NCBI GenBank assembly: GCA_903813345.2
Contig: CAIIXF020000004.1
Span: 13,833,196 to 13,897,195 of the forward strand
Reading direction: 5' to 3'
Source: Owenia fusiformis
Taxonomy: Eukaryota > Annelida > Polychaeta > Sabellida > Oweniidae
DNA length: 64,000 nucleotides
Of this stretch, positions 1-9,615 are shown piece after piece. Position 1 is the stretch's first letter; each line of letters opens with the position of its first letter. The notes under the pieces were generated by a model. That model was not told the origin of the DNA. It did not search any database and worked only from the letters and a program-made list of their open reading frames with translations. Made by a program: the position numbers and the translations under genes.

Positions 1-279
1 GGCTATAATCACTATAAGGGACAATTATTTAATTAGACTTTACCAGAAACTTAATTTACTTTAAATTAGAATATAAACTTGTTGTTCTTGTTCTTTCTTT
101 TGACTCTGTTTTAAAGTAACATATTATGATACCACTTACAAGGTAGACAGTGGATTTTTAATATAGAGAAACTTCAGCCAATCACCGGATACATTAGGCA
201 GGTTACAAACATATTTCAGATTACATGGTTCCAACACAAATATCTGTTGCAATGGCTCTAACATCAGCGTTTTGCATTG

Positions 280-429
280 TCACAAACTTATCTTTTTCAT
301 CTTGTGTATAAACTTCTCATCCATGGAACACCTAGCCAAACGGGATCCATCTCGTACAATGATATCGCACCAGTAATAGTGTTTACCTAATACTGGAGTA
401 TTAAGTACCAGTGCATCCAACTCCATCAC
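280..429 (-). CDS. candidate terminal exon, function unknown
   Basis: On the minus strand a good 3' splice site (TTTGCAG then GTGATGG) is followed by 49 open codons and a TGA. The peptide is balanced in composition and contains YYWCDIIVRDGSRL, which looks coding rather than random. It lies just downstream of a second candidate exon (448..690) with a membrane segment, so the two could be the end of one host gene, but I could not match splice phases between them. No family is recognised. Confidence 0.3.
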   Translation of the reverse strand: MMELDALVLNTPVLGKHYYWCDIIVRDGSRLARCSMDEKFIHKMKKISL

Positions 430-447
430 CTGCAAACATATAAACGA

Positions 448-690
448 CTAGAAAACAGCAACTTCACAAAGTAGCAAATCCCAACAATACTTACTTAGCA
501 TAAGGAGTAAGACAGCACCCATTATGGACACAGCAAAGACCCAAGCTTTTTGGTGGTCATCACCTTGAGATACTACCCCTGTCTCTCCCACATTTTCCAA
601 TGCACAGTTTCCGGATGTAATGCTTTGTTTTACAACTGTCGGAATGTCGGAGCACATCCACCTCTCTATACATTCTACATAGGTCCTGTC
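448..690 (-). CDS. candidate exon with juxtamembrane region and one membrane segment
   Basis: The minus-strand frame is open over about 80 codons. It begins with a short cysteine-bearing stretch (ECIERWMCSDIP), continues through a polar linker, and ends with a hydrophobic run AWVFAVSIMGAVLLLML that fits a single transmembrane helix. A strong donor-like GTAAGTAT follows the membrane segment, and possible acceptors lie near 690-700. The arrangement resembles the extracellular end plus membrane anchor of a type I surface protein. No domain is recognised and the exon limits are guesses. Spliced RNA would decide. Confidence 0.3.
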   Translation of the reverse strand, partial: DRTYVECIERWMCSDIPTVVKQSITSGNCALENVGETGVVSQGDDHQKAWVFAVSIMGAVLLLMLSKYCWDLLLCEVAVF

Positions 691-750
691 TCAACTGCAA
701 ATGTCAGCGCACAAGTATTCCATCTTGACCATTACAAAGTAGGACACTAA

Positions 751-1354
751 CTGTTGTCAGGAATAAAGTAGTCTCTCTGCGCAAGTCAAAGTCCAGTAGT
801 TCTTAGGCACTGTCAGCCGTAGGTTATGTAAACAACTCATCAGCACAAGTCTATTGGGATTAGTGTGTTAGGGATAGTTATATATAATAATATAATATAT
901 AATAATAAATATATAATAATATTAACCAGGAGTGATATAATTAACAACATCAAAACAGTGGTTACAAACTCTATATGATATCTATATATGACATATATGT
1001 ATATGTATATAGTGTTTAGACTTCAGTCGTTTGATTGTACACCCCTAAATTCCAGTCCACTTATAAAATTACTGCTATATAACTGATTCTGTCTTTTAAG
1101 TTTTTTAACAACAAGAATAGTAATAACAATGCCTACACAACACACTATGAAAACGGACAGTTTTTATTATTGCAGGTATTATAAAATCATTTTGTCTAGG
1201 TTCGGGGATGTTGTTTGTCACATTAAGGTATAATGGGGGCTCGAGTGTTGTTGGAGTGTCAGAGGATAGCCCTGCTGTAGTTTCTTGATCATTTGACATT
1301 GCTGTAGTCATTTGTTGTTCATAGGTTTATTTCCATTAATCTGCTTAGTGTATT
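751..1354. other. AT-rich stretch without a supported gene
   Basis: The stretch holds TA-rich low complexity near 880-1015, including repeated TATAATAATAT and TATATGTATATG runs. A 68-codon minus frame at 1105..1311 has no recognisable content. I see no gene here. Confidence 0.6.
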
Positions 1355-1535
1355 ACATATGCATTGGGAAAAGTGCTTGTTACATAAGCATTGGAATGAG
1401 TTCATGTGATTGTTTCATAAGCATTGGAATAAGTTCAAGTGTTGTTACATAAGCATTGGAATAAGTGATTGTTACATAAACATTGGAATAAGTTCCAGTG
1501 ATTGTTTCATAAGCCTTGGAAAATAAGCTCAAGTG
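1355..1535. repeat. minisatellite, unit about 35 bp
   Basis: About five imperfect head-to-tail copies of a unit built on TTACATAAGCATTGGAATAAG, with variable spacers of the GTTCAAGTGATTG type. Confidence 0.8.
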
Positions 1536-1698
1536 TCTTAGGGTTGTTGTGCAAATATCTCATTTAATCCACCAGATAGAAAATCATCTATACCCAGGTT
1601 GTAAATATGTGATACCATATAGCGATGTTGGTCATCATGTATTGCTTTAAGCCCATCATGTGTAACATTTATTGTCTGAGATTTAAGGTGTTGAAACC

Positions 1699-1974
1699 TT
1701 ACAGCATTTGGTTTTGTGCTCCATTGTATCCTGGAACCCATACTTGTGTGAATATGTACCATATTTGACAATACTGACCAAATGGCGTCATGAAAGTTGT
1801 GAGTAACTGACTTTGTTCTGTGAGTCTAAATTGATGAAAACACCCACTGACATCCAAATTTGAGAAAACAGTACCGTCCGCGAGTTTAGTTAATACTGAA
1901 TCCATCGTTGACATCATAAATATCTCACGTTTGATGTTCTTGTTTAGTTTTCTAAAATCTCCACAAATTCTGAT
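1699..1974 (-). pseudogene. pol: gypsy reverse transcriptase, downstream part
   Basis: The minus strand reads CGDFRKLNKNIKRE and then FSNLDVSGCFHQFRL, the finger motif and the first catalytic block (LD) of gypsy reverse transcriptase. It continues into TTFMTPFGQYC and then diverges. The catalytic YxDD block, RNase H and integrase are not found downstream, so the 3' half is lost or unrecognisable. The reading continues from 2882..3170 across the nested LINE. Confidence 0.8.
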
Positions 1975-2881
1975 TTTTTTAAGGTTAGGTTTTATTTATT
2001 TGCAATAAGATTTTACACTTGTTAACATACTAGGTAAAGCATTACATTATTGGCCTCCCTTATATAAAATTTGCAAATAAACATATATTTATAGAGGTTC
2101 TTAAAACATGTGTCCTGTCTTTTATAAGTGTTACATAGTCCTTATGGGAAATGTAAGGAATGAATGATAATGATAGATGAAAGATGGGTTGAACTTTGTC
2201 CTTACGATAATGGATTTGTATAAAGTATGAGATGATTTTGTCAATAAGATATGCTGATAAATTGGTAATTTCTTTGTTACATTCATCTGAAAGTTTACAA
2301 TCTTCAAAAAGCATAATCTTGATTTTACTAGCCTTTGTTAAAGTGGCAAAGTTGTTATAATTAAAAGTAGGCAGCTCCTTCAGGTTTTGGGTAAAAACTT
2401 CTCTGGCTCCATTCGATAGAAGGCAATCAAGGAGTAAATGAGACTTAGTTTGCTGTTGATATCCACATAGGCAACAAGGATCTGTAAACTCTTTAAAATT
2501 GTGTCTGTAAAAATCTGCTCTGGATGCCAGGTCAACTCGGATACGATTCAATTTAATTTCGATAGATCTTTTGAGGTTTAGTTTTGTGGTCAGCACTGAA
2601 CGGGGGTTGGGGTTATATTTCCATTTATTGTAACATGACTGACTTAAAGGCTGATATTGAGGGACTGTTTTTGTCATCACAAGAGATAGTTTTCCATGTT
2701 CTTATTGGTGCATTGGCTGGGGAATTTGTGAATTTAGTGGATGATTTAGCAGGAATGTAGTATTCGTGTCGGTCACGAAGAGCACACTCTACCCCAGGAT
2801 TTTGAAGATTTCTGTATATGTCATGAACATAACTAGGGACTTCGTTTTAGGTAACCTTGTACATAAGAGTCGCCATTTTTA
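1975..2881 (-). mobile_element. 5'-truncated LINE nested in gypsy pol, 10-bp target duplication
   Basis: The 907-bp segment is bounded by direct copies of AAATTCTGAT (1965..1974 and 2882..2891). The gypsy reading frame resumes exactly at the duplicated site. The left end is T-rich (TTTTTT), which is a short A tail for a minus-strand insert, and the right end lacks a LINE 5' region. Together these are the marks of target-primed reverse transcription. Confidence 0.85.
2060..2830 (-). pseudogene. C-terminal part of a LINE-type reverse transcriptase ORF
   Basis: A 206-codon minus frame (2060..2680) carries a basic region and then a zinc-binding block, DPCCLCGYQQQTKSHLLLDC, with C-x2-C and H-x4-C spacing. 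This block is common near the C-terminus of non-LTR retrotransposon ORF2 proteins. An upstream stretch (about 2690..2830) encodes about 45 more residues (RDRHEYYIPAKS) in another frame, so at least one frameshift exists. The reverse-transcriptase core is absent because of 5' truncation. The family cannot be fixed from this fragment. Confidence 0.6.
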
Positions 2882-3170
2882 AAATTCTGATACGCTTACC
2901 TGATTTACGCTGCACTGCTACCATGGGCACACACCAGTCAGTTGGTTCAGATATTTTCTTATCTTACCTTCTGACTCCACTGATTCAACTCGTCCTTTAC
3001 CCCCTCTAACAAGGGATATGGTATCCTTCTAGGACATGCAACTGCATATGGTTCAGCTTCATAGATAAGTTTAATATCAAGTGGCCTACCTGTATACAGT
3101 CCATCACTACCGAAAAGTTCTGACGCGTCTTTACTTTCAACCAGATGTTTTAGATTTTCCATCGAGGAAC
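2882..3170 (-). pseudogene. pol: gypsy pol, region preceding and entering reverse transcriptase
   Basis: The minus strand reads YAVACPRRIPYPLLEGVKDEL, then, after one stop, EPTDWCVPMVAVQRKSGKR. This is the standard gypsy approach to the reverse transcriptase fingers. The last codons run into the AAATTCTGAT target duplication and continue at 1974 beyond the nested LINE. Confidence 0.8.
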
Positions 3171-3220
3171 TATCAGAATTTGCCTCTGGCTTTTCGACCG
3201 GGGCACTATTTTCATCCCCA

Positions 3221-3420
3221 CAGGAATTTCGAACCCGAGGCTACTATTTTCTTCCACACAGGAATTTTTGACTGAGACATTATTCTCTACCACACAGGAA
3301 TTTTTGACTGGGGTACTTTTTCTTCCACACAAGAATTTCTAACCAGGCTACTATTTTCTACCACACAGGAATTTTTGACCTGGTCACTATTTTCTACCAC
3401 ACAGGAATTCCCCTTTACCC
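3221..3420 (-). repeat. 36-bp in-frame tandem repeat inside gypsy pol linker
   Basis: Six units anchored on CACACAGGAATTTTTGAC occur with spacings of 38, 36, 35, 36 and 36 bp. On the minus strand the unit encodes a 12-residue repeat of the form NSCVVENSxxVK between the protease and reverse transcriptase regions. The 35 and 38 bp spacings break frame, which matches the decay of the host element. Confidence 0.8.
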
Positions 3421-3591
3421 AATTTGTAGTATTACCCCTGTGGATCAACTTTAATACACGAGCTGCATTACGACTTAGTAAATTATCCACCCTGTTATCT
3501 ACTACAATTACTTTCAAGTACTAATTACCTCTAAAATGACCTATGAAAACACCTCTAGGTTTAAAAAACCCCTGGACTTTGTAAATTGCCC

Positions 3592-3957
3592 TTAAATGGA
3601 GTCAAGCCTGTTTTTTGTCAATTCACTGTAATTTTCATGGGACATCACAGTTACATCAGCACCTGTATCAATTTTAAAATCTACTTGATTGCCACTCAAT
3701 AGCAGCACCACCCTTACAATTACATTATTTACATGTACATGTGAAACTGTGTTAATAACATCAATTACAAATGATTGTACACCTTGGTACACCACTGCGT
3801 TAACCTTATCTGTAGGTTGCTGAACATGTGCAACCTCAACTTTCGTATTCTGCGATTTTTTTGATCTACATGGGTAACTAAAATGGTTCATTTTTTGCAT
3901 TTATAGCTCATTTTCCCAATAGCAGGGCAGTTACGTGGTCCATGCTTCCGATTACAT
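3592..3957 (-). pseudogene. gypsy zinc knuckle and aspartic protease
   Basis: Next to the retrocopy the minus strand reads CNRKHGPRNCPA and then CKKMNHFSYPCRS, typical gypsy nucleocapsid knuckles. About 60 codons later FKIDTGADVTVMS supplies the DTG active site of the protease. A stop or frameshift separates knuckle and protease frames. Downstream, 3287..3517 contains NLLSRNAARVLKLI, the usual end of the gypsy protease domain. The first cysteines of the knuckle lie on the far side of the retrocopy (PCGLCN near 5560), which places that insertion precisely. Confidence 0.85.
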
Positions 3958-5550
3958 TTTTTTTTTTTTTTTTTTTTTTTTTTCGATATACAACGTCTAC
4001 GACTAGTAGAATCTATGCATTTACTGTCCTTGGTGTGTCCACCACGCAACTAAAAGTCTTTCTTAGAGAAGAAATGTCTTCCTCTCGTTTTCTCCGTTAA
4101 ATCTGCTGTTGTTTCCAGCTCGTTCCCATCTATCCCGTAGATTGTTGTCATCTCCATATGCTCATATAATCCAACCTCCTGGTGTAGTAGGGCAAGACCT
4201 TCCATAACCTCCTGGTAATCAGGATTGATTCCAACACCAACAAATGAGGCCTTATCTACCCTATCTGAACACTTTCTCTTAATACCTATGACAGGATTAA
4301 TAATAACGATCTGACCGGCTGAACTCTCAGTTGCTGGCCCCTTAGCAGGTGGTGCCATTTTCTTTGGCAATATTAGAGTGTCCCAAGTGGGATTTGCCCA
4401 CTTTTGATTTGGTATCTCCCCTCTAGTGCGGAAGGTCTCATTGGTAAGATACTCTAGGACACCTAAATCCTCTGAAGAAGCATCAAAAAGATGGATCAGT
4501 GGGATCTCTCTAGCACGCGTTAGCAAGTATTGTCCATGTTCGACAAAACACCGCACTTCCATTTTCCAGTCGTCAATGACGGCCATTCTCTGTGCAGCTA
4601 TAGGGGCTTGATATGAGACCTTCATCATTGGTTTGACCACTCCGTATGAGTGGGCAAGGGCGGACATCATATTCTCTCTTTTGGGAGTGTCATCCTCCGA
4701 TATCAAGCAATGCCATGCTTGCTTTTGAAACTTGTTTGCACTAAGAGCTTGACCAGCTTCCATCTTAGATCGCAATTTTGACAGGAGAGCATCTTTTTGC
4801 TTCCCTTTGTTCCCCACGTTAGACTGACGTCCTTTCAGTAAGCTAATGCACTTCATCAGGCCGGCTGGGTCGTTCGATTTCGTCATATTCATCTTCTCAT
4901 CATCTGATAGGTTCATCGTTCGGGACGCAAGCCATGCTAAATATGGCTTGATGTGGGTTTTTCCCGAAATGCTGGGGCATTTGGAGTATGTTATGTTCTC
5001 TCGCCGATGGCAGCTGATGTTACTAAGTATAGCAGAAGACTTCAAAGCCTTCATTCTCTCTACGAGCGAAGCATCCGGTTCAACGAGCTTTCCACCCCGC
5101 TGAATAAGAGTTATATCCATCTTCAGTGCAACCCATAATAGCTTCCCAGCATCTCTTGTTGGAAATTTCCTATCGCAAAGTACAATCGCCTTGTCTTTAT
5201 CAATTGAGTTATAAGCGGCCCAAAGGGGCGCAATCCCGCCGGATCTAGCTTTAGAGTCCTCTATAGCATTCTCCATACGTGTTCTCAGGGTCTCGTCGTT
5301 TCCTGTATAAGTTAGTAACGGAGAGTATATCTTTCTTCCTAATTCTTGAACGTTTTCCACTTTGTCCGGAAATAGGTCACGCGTAACAAGGGAGTCGATT
5401 GTGTCTACCTTTCTTTTTGATGAACCGGCCTCCTTTTTCAATATCTCTCTAAATTGCACCTGTCCTTTCTGTTCATTGACACGGAACTGCTTCAAAGCAT
5501 CATTGAAAGATGCGTATATCATCTCTCCAGACTCGTAACCAACGAGACCA
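3958..5550 (-). mobile_element. retrotransposed poly(A)+ mRNA with 7-bp target duplication
   Basis: ATTACAT occurs at 3951..3957 and 5551..5557, flanking 1,593 bp. The left end is a run of 26-27 T residues, a poly(A) tail for a minus-strand insert. The inserted RNA has a leader of about 28 nt, one 490-codon frame and about 66 nt after the stop. No AATAAA or ATTAAA lies between the stop and the tail; only a weak AGTAAA is present. LINE-mediated capture of an mRNA explains all of this. The very short UTRs and missing poly(A) signal are atypical for a host animal gene. Confidence 0.85.
4050..5522 (-). CDS. intact 490-aa ORF of the retrocopy; possible RNA-virus nucleoprotein
   Basis: The start chosen is the first ATG inside the insert (5522); the frame is also open upstream through the target duplication, but that sequence belongs to the gypsy host. 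The protein is about 490 residues, rich in charged and probably helical segments. It has a central basic stretch (about 225-260), a proline and alanine linker (LPKKMAPPAKGPAT near 390), and an acidic tail. There is no signal peptide or membrane segment, and I could not match it to a host family. Size, composition, compact UTRs and lack of a host poly(A) signal suggest a captured negative-strand RNA virus nucleoprotein mRNA, but that is inference; an intronless copy of a host mRNA is the alternative. The frame is uninterrupted although the surrounding gypsy is badly decayed. Confidence 0.55.
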   Translation of the reverse strand: MIYASFNDALKQFRVNEQKGQVQFREILKKEAGSSKRKVDTIDSLVTRDLFPDKVENVQELGRKIYSPLLTYTGNDETLRTRMENAIEDSKARSGGIAPLWAAYNSIDKDKAIVLCDRKFPTRDAGKLLWVALKMDITLIQRGGKLVEPDASLVERMKALKSSAILSNISCHRRENITYSKCPSISGKTHIKPYLAWLASRTMNLSDDEKMNMTKSNDPAGLMKCISLLKGRQSNVGNKGKQKDALLSKLRSKMEAGQALSANKFQKQAWHCLISEDDTPKRENMMSALAHSYGVVKPMMKVSYQAPIAAQRMAVIDDWKMEVRCFVEHGQYLLTRAREIPLIHLFDASSEDLGVLEYLTNETFRTRGEIPNQKWANPTWDTLILPKKMAPPAKGPATESSAGQIVIINPVIGIKRKCSDRVDKASFVGVGINPDYQEVMEGLALLHQEVGLYEHMEMTTIYGIDGNELETTADLTEKTRGRHFFSKKDF

Positions 5551-5557
5551 ATTACAT

Positions 5558-5975
5558 AGTCCACAAGGCTTATCAGCAACTAATTTACCATCTTTGTTCC
5601 TAACAACATCAATTTCCAAGTTATCCAAATCTGAAGACATCTGCTCTGCTACTATTTCATGATGTCAGACTCTTTCAATGATCTCAGAGAGTGTCAAATC
5701 TGGTTTAGTTTGAATCTCCAATGATAACTTGTGATCCCTAAGACCATTCACAAGACGTATTTTGATACAACGATCCCTGTCACTGAAATCACATTTCTCA
5801 CTAAAAGAATACAGTGCGCGTATAAAAGTCTCAACATTCTCCCCGTCTTCCTGTTAACGTGTGTCGAACTTTATCTCCTCACTGAATATGTTCATGCGCG
5901 GAACAAAATATCCATCAAATTTTTCCACGACTATGTCGAAGGATCATGGATCAAGCAGTTGTTGGTCTTGTAAAA
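5558..5975 (-). pseudogene. gag: gypsy gag fragment
   Basis: The minus strand reads a capsid-like segment: VEKFDGYFVPRMNIFSEE, then EDGENVETFIRALYSFSEKC, then DRDRCIKIRLVNGLRDHKLS. This is the usual C-terminal half of a gypsy capsid. It runs into KLVADKPCGLCN, the first half of the zinc knuckle, where the retrocopy is inserted. Stops interrupt it twice. The N-terminal half is missing beyond about 5975, next to a short A run. Confidence 0.8.
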
Positions 5976-6344
5976 AAAATCGCTTACAAAAAGGAACATA
6001 TAAATAGCATATTGCACAAACAATGATCATAATTGTTCGAAAAGAGGTAACAGAGTAACAGGCGATTTAAACTTCAATAAGCGAAATGTTTTTATTCTCC
6101 TGATTGCCTGTTCCACTATAAATCCTTCTATTTGCTATGTTTCTTTTCACTTAGTCTTTTGTGAATTGTTTTTCCCCCTTTAATCCTGGGGGATGTGGAG
6201 CCTACATCACCCATGCACTAGCTCCTCATGAATATTGAAGCCAGAACCTAGTTCTGTAAATTTGCTTGGCATGTTGTGCCTCTATTTTTCCCGTTTGGGT
6301 TGGAATATTAGTGTTTTTAAATTGCTTGCAAGAAATTTGCACCA
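5976..6344. other. no supported gene
   Basis: Between the gypsy gag end and the Harbinger-like fragment I see only AT-rich sequence with short broken frames. The part near 6240-6340 may continue the transposase fragment, but I cannot recognise its catalytic region. Confidence 0.5.
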
Positions 6345-7229
6345 TGTATTCAGTGTCCTAGATACAGTTTCCCAGAGAAACTTGAAATAAATCCGCGATA
6401 AGATGGTTTATGAGTCCAAGTTTTATTTTCATGAGCGTCATTAACATAGCATCTCTAGGATGAAGCTTTCTATCGGGTCCAATTTTTTGGGGTGTTTTCA
6501 GAAATTTCCTTGTTACGTTTACAGTTTTGGCAGCACCCTTCCACTGTGTCAGATTAGGAATATTCTTCTGAAGGACTGTATAAACGGCATCAAAAGCCTC
6601 TTTATTTGGTATGCCAGTTAGAAGTTTGAATATTTCATCGGATATATTTTTTTATGAGAATACTTCTCAAATGTGTTTTTCCCATGAATAACTATAGGCT
6701 TTTGTTGACGTTTCCTCAACCTTTGGTCAACTTTCCATTCTCATGTTGTAACTTAGTCACTTCATATGATAACTCGAGATATACAGTTTGTGTGACATTG
6801 GCATGTATCTTCCCCATGTAGATTTTCCTCGGTACACAAACTCATTGGCAGTTTGATTAGCAGTACTGTATGTGTGATGGTGAGATACATTCTGGAAACA
6901 TGGATGATTATCAGTATCGGCAAAGGTAGGTGCTGGTGTATTGTCATTACACAATTTGGGCTTTTTAGTCTGGGTGGGACCATCACCCTGGTTCATGATA
7001 ACACGTGCCTTAGGTACTGGTGATTTGTATAATTTGTTAATCTAAAGGATAAATTAATTCTCAAAAGTAGAAATTGATTAGTTTGAACTAATCTTGTTCA
7101 TCGACTTTGTCCCCCTCCATCTTCTCTTCCTTAGAATCCAGACATGACTGTACCCACTCGGAGAACTATTGAGGTATGTCAGTCTCGCACCCTTTGCCCT
7201 TTTTCCTCCGAACCACATGGGAACCTTAT
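6345..7229 (-). pseudogene. PIF/Harbinger-like transposase remnant, downstream part
   Basis: The minus strand encodes DEIFKLLTGIPNKEAFDAVY, then WKGAAKTVNVTRKFL and KLHPRDAMLMTLMKIKLGLI. This matches the helix-turn-helix region that precedes the DDE domain in Harbinger/ISL2EU-type transposases (phenylalanine-rich GxPNxxxF block, then LSPxDxxLLTLMKLRLGL). Upstream frames at 6757..6996 and up to 7229 are low-complexity linker. A frameshift lies at a T7 run near 6645. The catalytic DDE part is not recognisable. The 5' portion of the same frame lies at 19584..19870, beyond the LTR element inserted in between. Confidence 0.5.
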
Positions 7230-7855
7230 TGTTACGTTTCGTAACTGTTATCTCGGGATCTTGTGGTCCTTCGGTACTCGCAGGGTTCCTGACTACCTAA
7301 TTGAACACGACTCCTTTGTTTTGTTTCTTAATTTTTATTTCAAATTCCAATTCTTCTTGAGATTGATCCGGCCAGCCGAGTTTCGGTAGATTCGCTTGTT
7401 ATTGTTTCTCCTTTCATCAATTGTTGAGCATCGTAGTGAGTGAGTAAAACTTACTGAATCAACAGATCTTGCCGACTTCTTTATATACCAGGTAAAATAC
7501 ATTATTTTACCTGTCAAAATTGTGCAAATATAAGTAAGAATATTGCTGATTTCATGCTTATGTAAGCAAGATTCAAATCGTAATTCTGAGTTGTGATTGG
7601 TTGTTGGAAGTTTTAACTTGTCAGAATTCTTCTGATATATCTTTATTTTGGCTGAATATAGTAGCGTAGGGATTCCCCTGCACTAAAGCAAACTGAGGTC
7701 TAAATAGTCATTAATCATAAGAATACAGCAAGATCTTTACAATGTTGGAATATGCTGAATATAAATTGTTATTTTATATTAGATATAAATAATAAATAAA
7801 TAATAAAGTAATTATATATAATTAAATATAATTACGTACTGACCGAATCATAACA
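7230..7855 (-). repeat. 3' LTR of the retroelement
   Basis: A 626-bp LTR with perfect 5-bp terminal inverted repeat (TGTTA and TAACA). It matches 18958..19583 over its whole length in my reading. Confidence 0.95.
7334..7339 (-). terminator. polyadenylation signal in the 3' LTR
   Basis: TTTATT on the plus strand is AATAAA on the minus strand. It lies about 120 nt downstream of the predicted transcription start position within the LTR, as expected for the end of the R region. Confidence 0.55.
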
Positions 7856-7869
7856 ATCTCCCCTTCTTT
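7856..7869 (-). promoter_or_regulatory. polypurine tract
   Basis: Directly before the 3' LTR the minus strand reads AAAGAAGGGGAGAT, the purine run expected to prime plus-strand DNA synthesis. Confidence 0.85.
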
Positions 7870-9291
7870 AGAAATTAACCATACCTGGTTAATTTACTTT
7901 ACAATATAAATTATTTATTTATTTTATTTTTATTTTGTATTTTTGAGATGATATACCACATTCCGGCCGCGCAACAACCCATTAGGTTGACGTGGTTCCT
8001 GATTCCAATGAATGTGGTGAAAGACCAGGATTACTTTCATGCTCCAGAGTTCATAGTTTAATTAACTGTTAAACTTTATTCTTAGTCTCCGTCTTCATAT
8101 CACTATTAGTGTTTATGAATTGTTGTAGCAGTATGGATATGCATAAGTAAATGTCTCTATCCATTCTCTTCTCTTCATAGCATTTGCTAGGTTCACCTTC
8201 AGCGTCCATATTCATTATCGATATCACTGATCATAATCCGCATTCAGCGTTCATATGTTGGGTGATCCATTGATAGATGGCACCTGGTGATTCTTTAGTT
8301 CATCTTTGTAGGAGCTACTCGTCTCTGAAGTCATCTTCTTCTTTTGTTATTTTATTAGTGATTAATATATTATCATGTTATAATGGTTAAATAAGGTGAG
8401 TAAATATGATTACTATGTGAGTAATATGTATGAATACATGCAATGATGATACTTGACTAAACTTATCTAACTTATCTCTATACCTAACATCTTATGTTCA
8501 ATTTACTTTTACATGGAGACATACTTATACCTTGTATGCCCTCTATATAAGATTTACAAAATTCTGCCCACCTGCACCTTTCAATAAGGTACAATCCGTT
8601 CGGCAGATTATCACACTTCATGCATCTTTAACATCTTCCAATAAGATGTTATTCATGATATATGATAAATATATTATAAACAAATTAGAGTTAGTATTAT
8701 TTACAACTCACTTCAGTCAAAGGCACTGAGGTAATATCGGTTAATAAATTATTCGATCAATTAATTATGTACACCTGGATTATATGTTATGATGATACAC
8801 ACGTTATATTTTTGTTTTCTTAGTACTTATTTCACCCACACACTAAGTGCATTGTAGAGCATTCATAACTCATGCACTAAATTAGTAAAACATGCTTCGA
8901 ATATATATTTGGTTATATGTGATTATATATGTCAGATCAATTAATTATTTACATCTGGTTCAATTGATCAAAGGGGATTCTTGAGATGATAGCGTATGAA
9001 GTTTGTGAACCTCTTCGGCGCTCCGGACCGTTTCATTGCTAGAAAGAGGTCTCTAGTAGAGGCCAATCTCAGACAACTATTAATTCTCAGGTCCTCTAGA
9101 AACTGCAGGCTCAAAGGTTAAAAGCATTAGTGTGAAATATGATATATATACACATGCATATATTTAGCAATTTAAATGAATTCCCCTTTAACTCATGCTT
9201 TTCTCATAAAATACATTATCGTGCAATGAAATTGTTTCAGTAGTTCAAGTTCAAATGGGCAAAAGGCATCTTATCATGCTATTTCATTAAC
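7870..9291 (-). other. long 3' untranslated region of the retroelement
   Basis: 1.4 kb between the RING frame and the polypurine tract. It is AT-rich and holds no frame I can support on the minus strand. Its length is unusual for a compact retroelement and leaves room for a further spliced frame. Confidence 0.6.
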
Positions 9292-9615
9292 TTAACCTGG
9301 GCAATTATGTTCCTCCCCCGAGTAAGTGATTTCTGCTAAACAGCTGGTACAACAGGAGGGATCATCTTTCCATTTTTGTACACATTCTAAACAACCTAAT
9401 AGTTCATCTGATGTTAGGGCATATTTACACTTGGAGCAGACATGATGACCGCAAGGGAGGCCATGGATATTCATGATAGGATAAATCAAGTGGCATTTGT
9501 AACACAATGAGGTCATGTTTATTAATTTGTCTAACTGTTTGGAGTATACCTTCTTGCTCAGCGACCAGGAAGGTAAGGTGTTTAATTGACATTTGATAAA
9601 TTTACATAACTCCAT
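9292..9615 (-). CDS. accessory RING-finger protein of the retroelement
   Basis: An ATG-initiated frame of 107 residues lies between env and the 3' LTR. From about residue 38 it shows CYKC, an 11-residue loop, CGHHVCSKC, then CLEC and CCTSC. The spacing C-x2-C, C-x-H-x2-C-x2-C, C-x2-C fits a C3HC4 RING finger, the fold of many E3 ubiquitin ligases. The N-terminal 35 residues are basic; there is no signal peptide or membrane segment. RING-type ligases are known accessory proteins of some DNA viruses but are not a standard part of Ty3/gypsy elements. It could come from a host gene. Ubiquitin-ligase activity is inference from the motif. It is probably expressed from a spliced subgenomic RNA, since it lies far from the promoter. 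Confidence 0.65.
   Translation of the reverse strand: MELCKFIKCQLNTLPSWSLSKKVYSKQLDKLINMTSLCYKCHLIYPIMNIHGLPCGHHVCSKCKYALTSDELLGCLECVQKWKDDPSCCTSCLAEITYSGEEHNCPG

Larger units (their letters stand above)
1538..5975 (-). mobile_element. decayed Ty3/gypsy retrotransposon with two nested insertions
   Basis: Read from right to left the pieces come in the normal gypsy order: gag fragment (5558..5975), CCHC knuckle and protease (3592..3957), linker with a 36-bp repeat, then reverse transcriptase (2882..3170 continuing at 1699..1974). Frameshifts and stops break every piece, and no LTRs were found. A LINE fragment sits inside the reverse transcriptase and a poly(A)-tailed retrocopy inside the zinc knuckle. 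Removing each insertion restores colinearity, so both arrived after this element. Confidence 0.85.

Noticed and set aside
4846-5103. Plus-strand frames inside the retrocopy
   Set aside because: They lie antisense to the intact 490-codon frame and show no motif.
7335-7517. 60-codon frame inside each LTR
   Set aside because: It overlaps the TATA/initiator region and is repeated only because the LTRs are identical.
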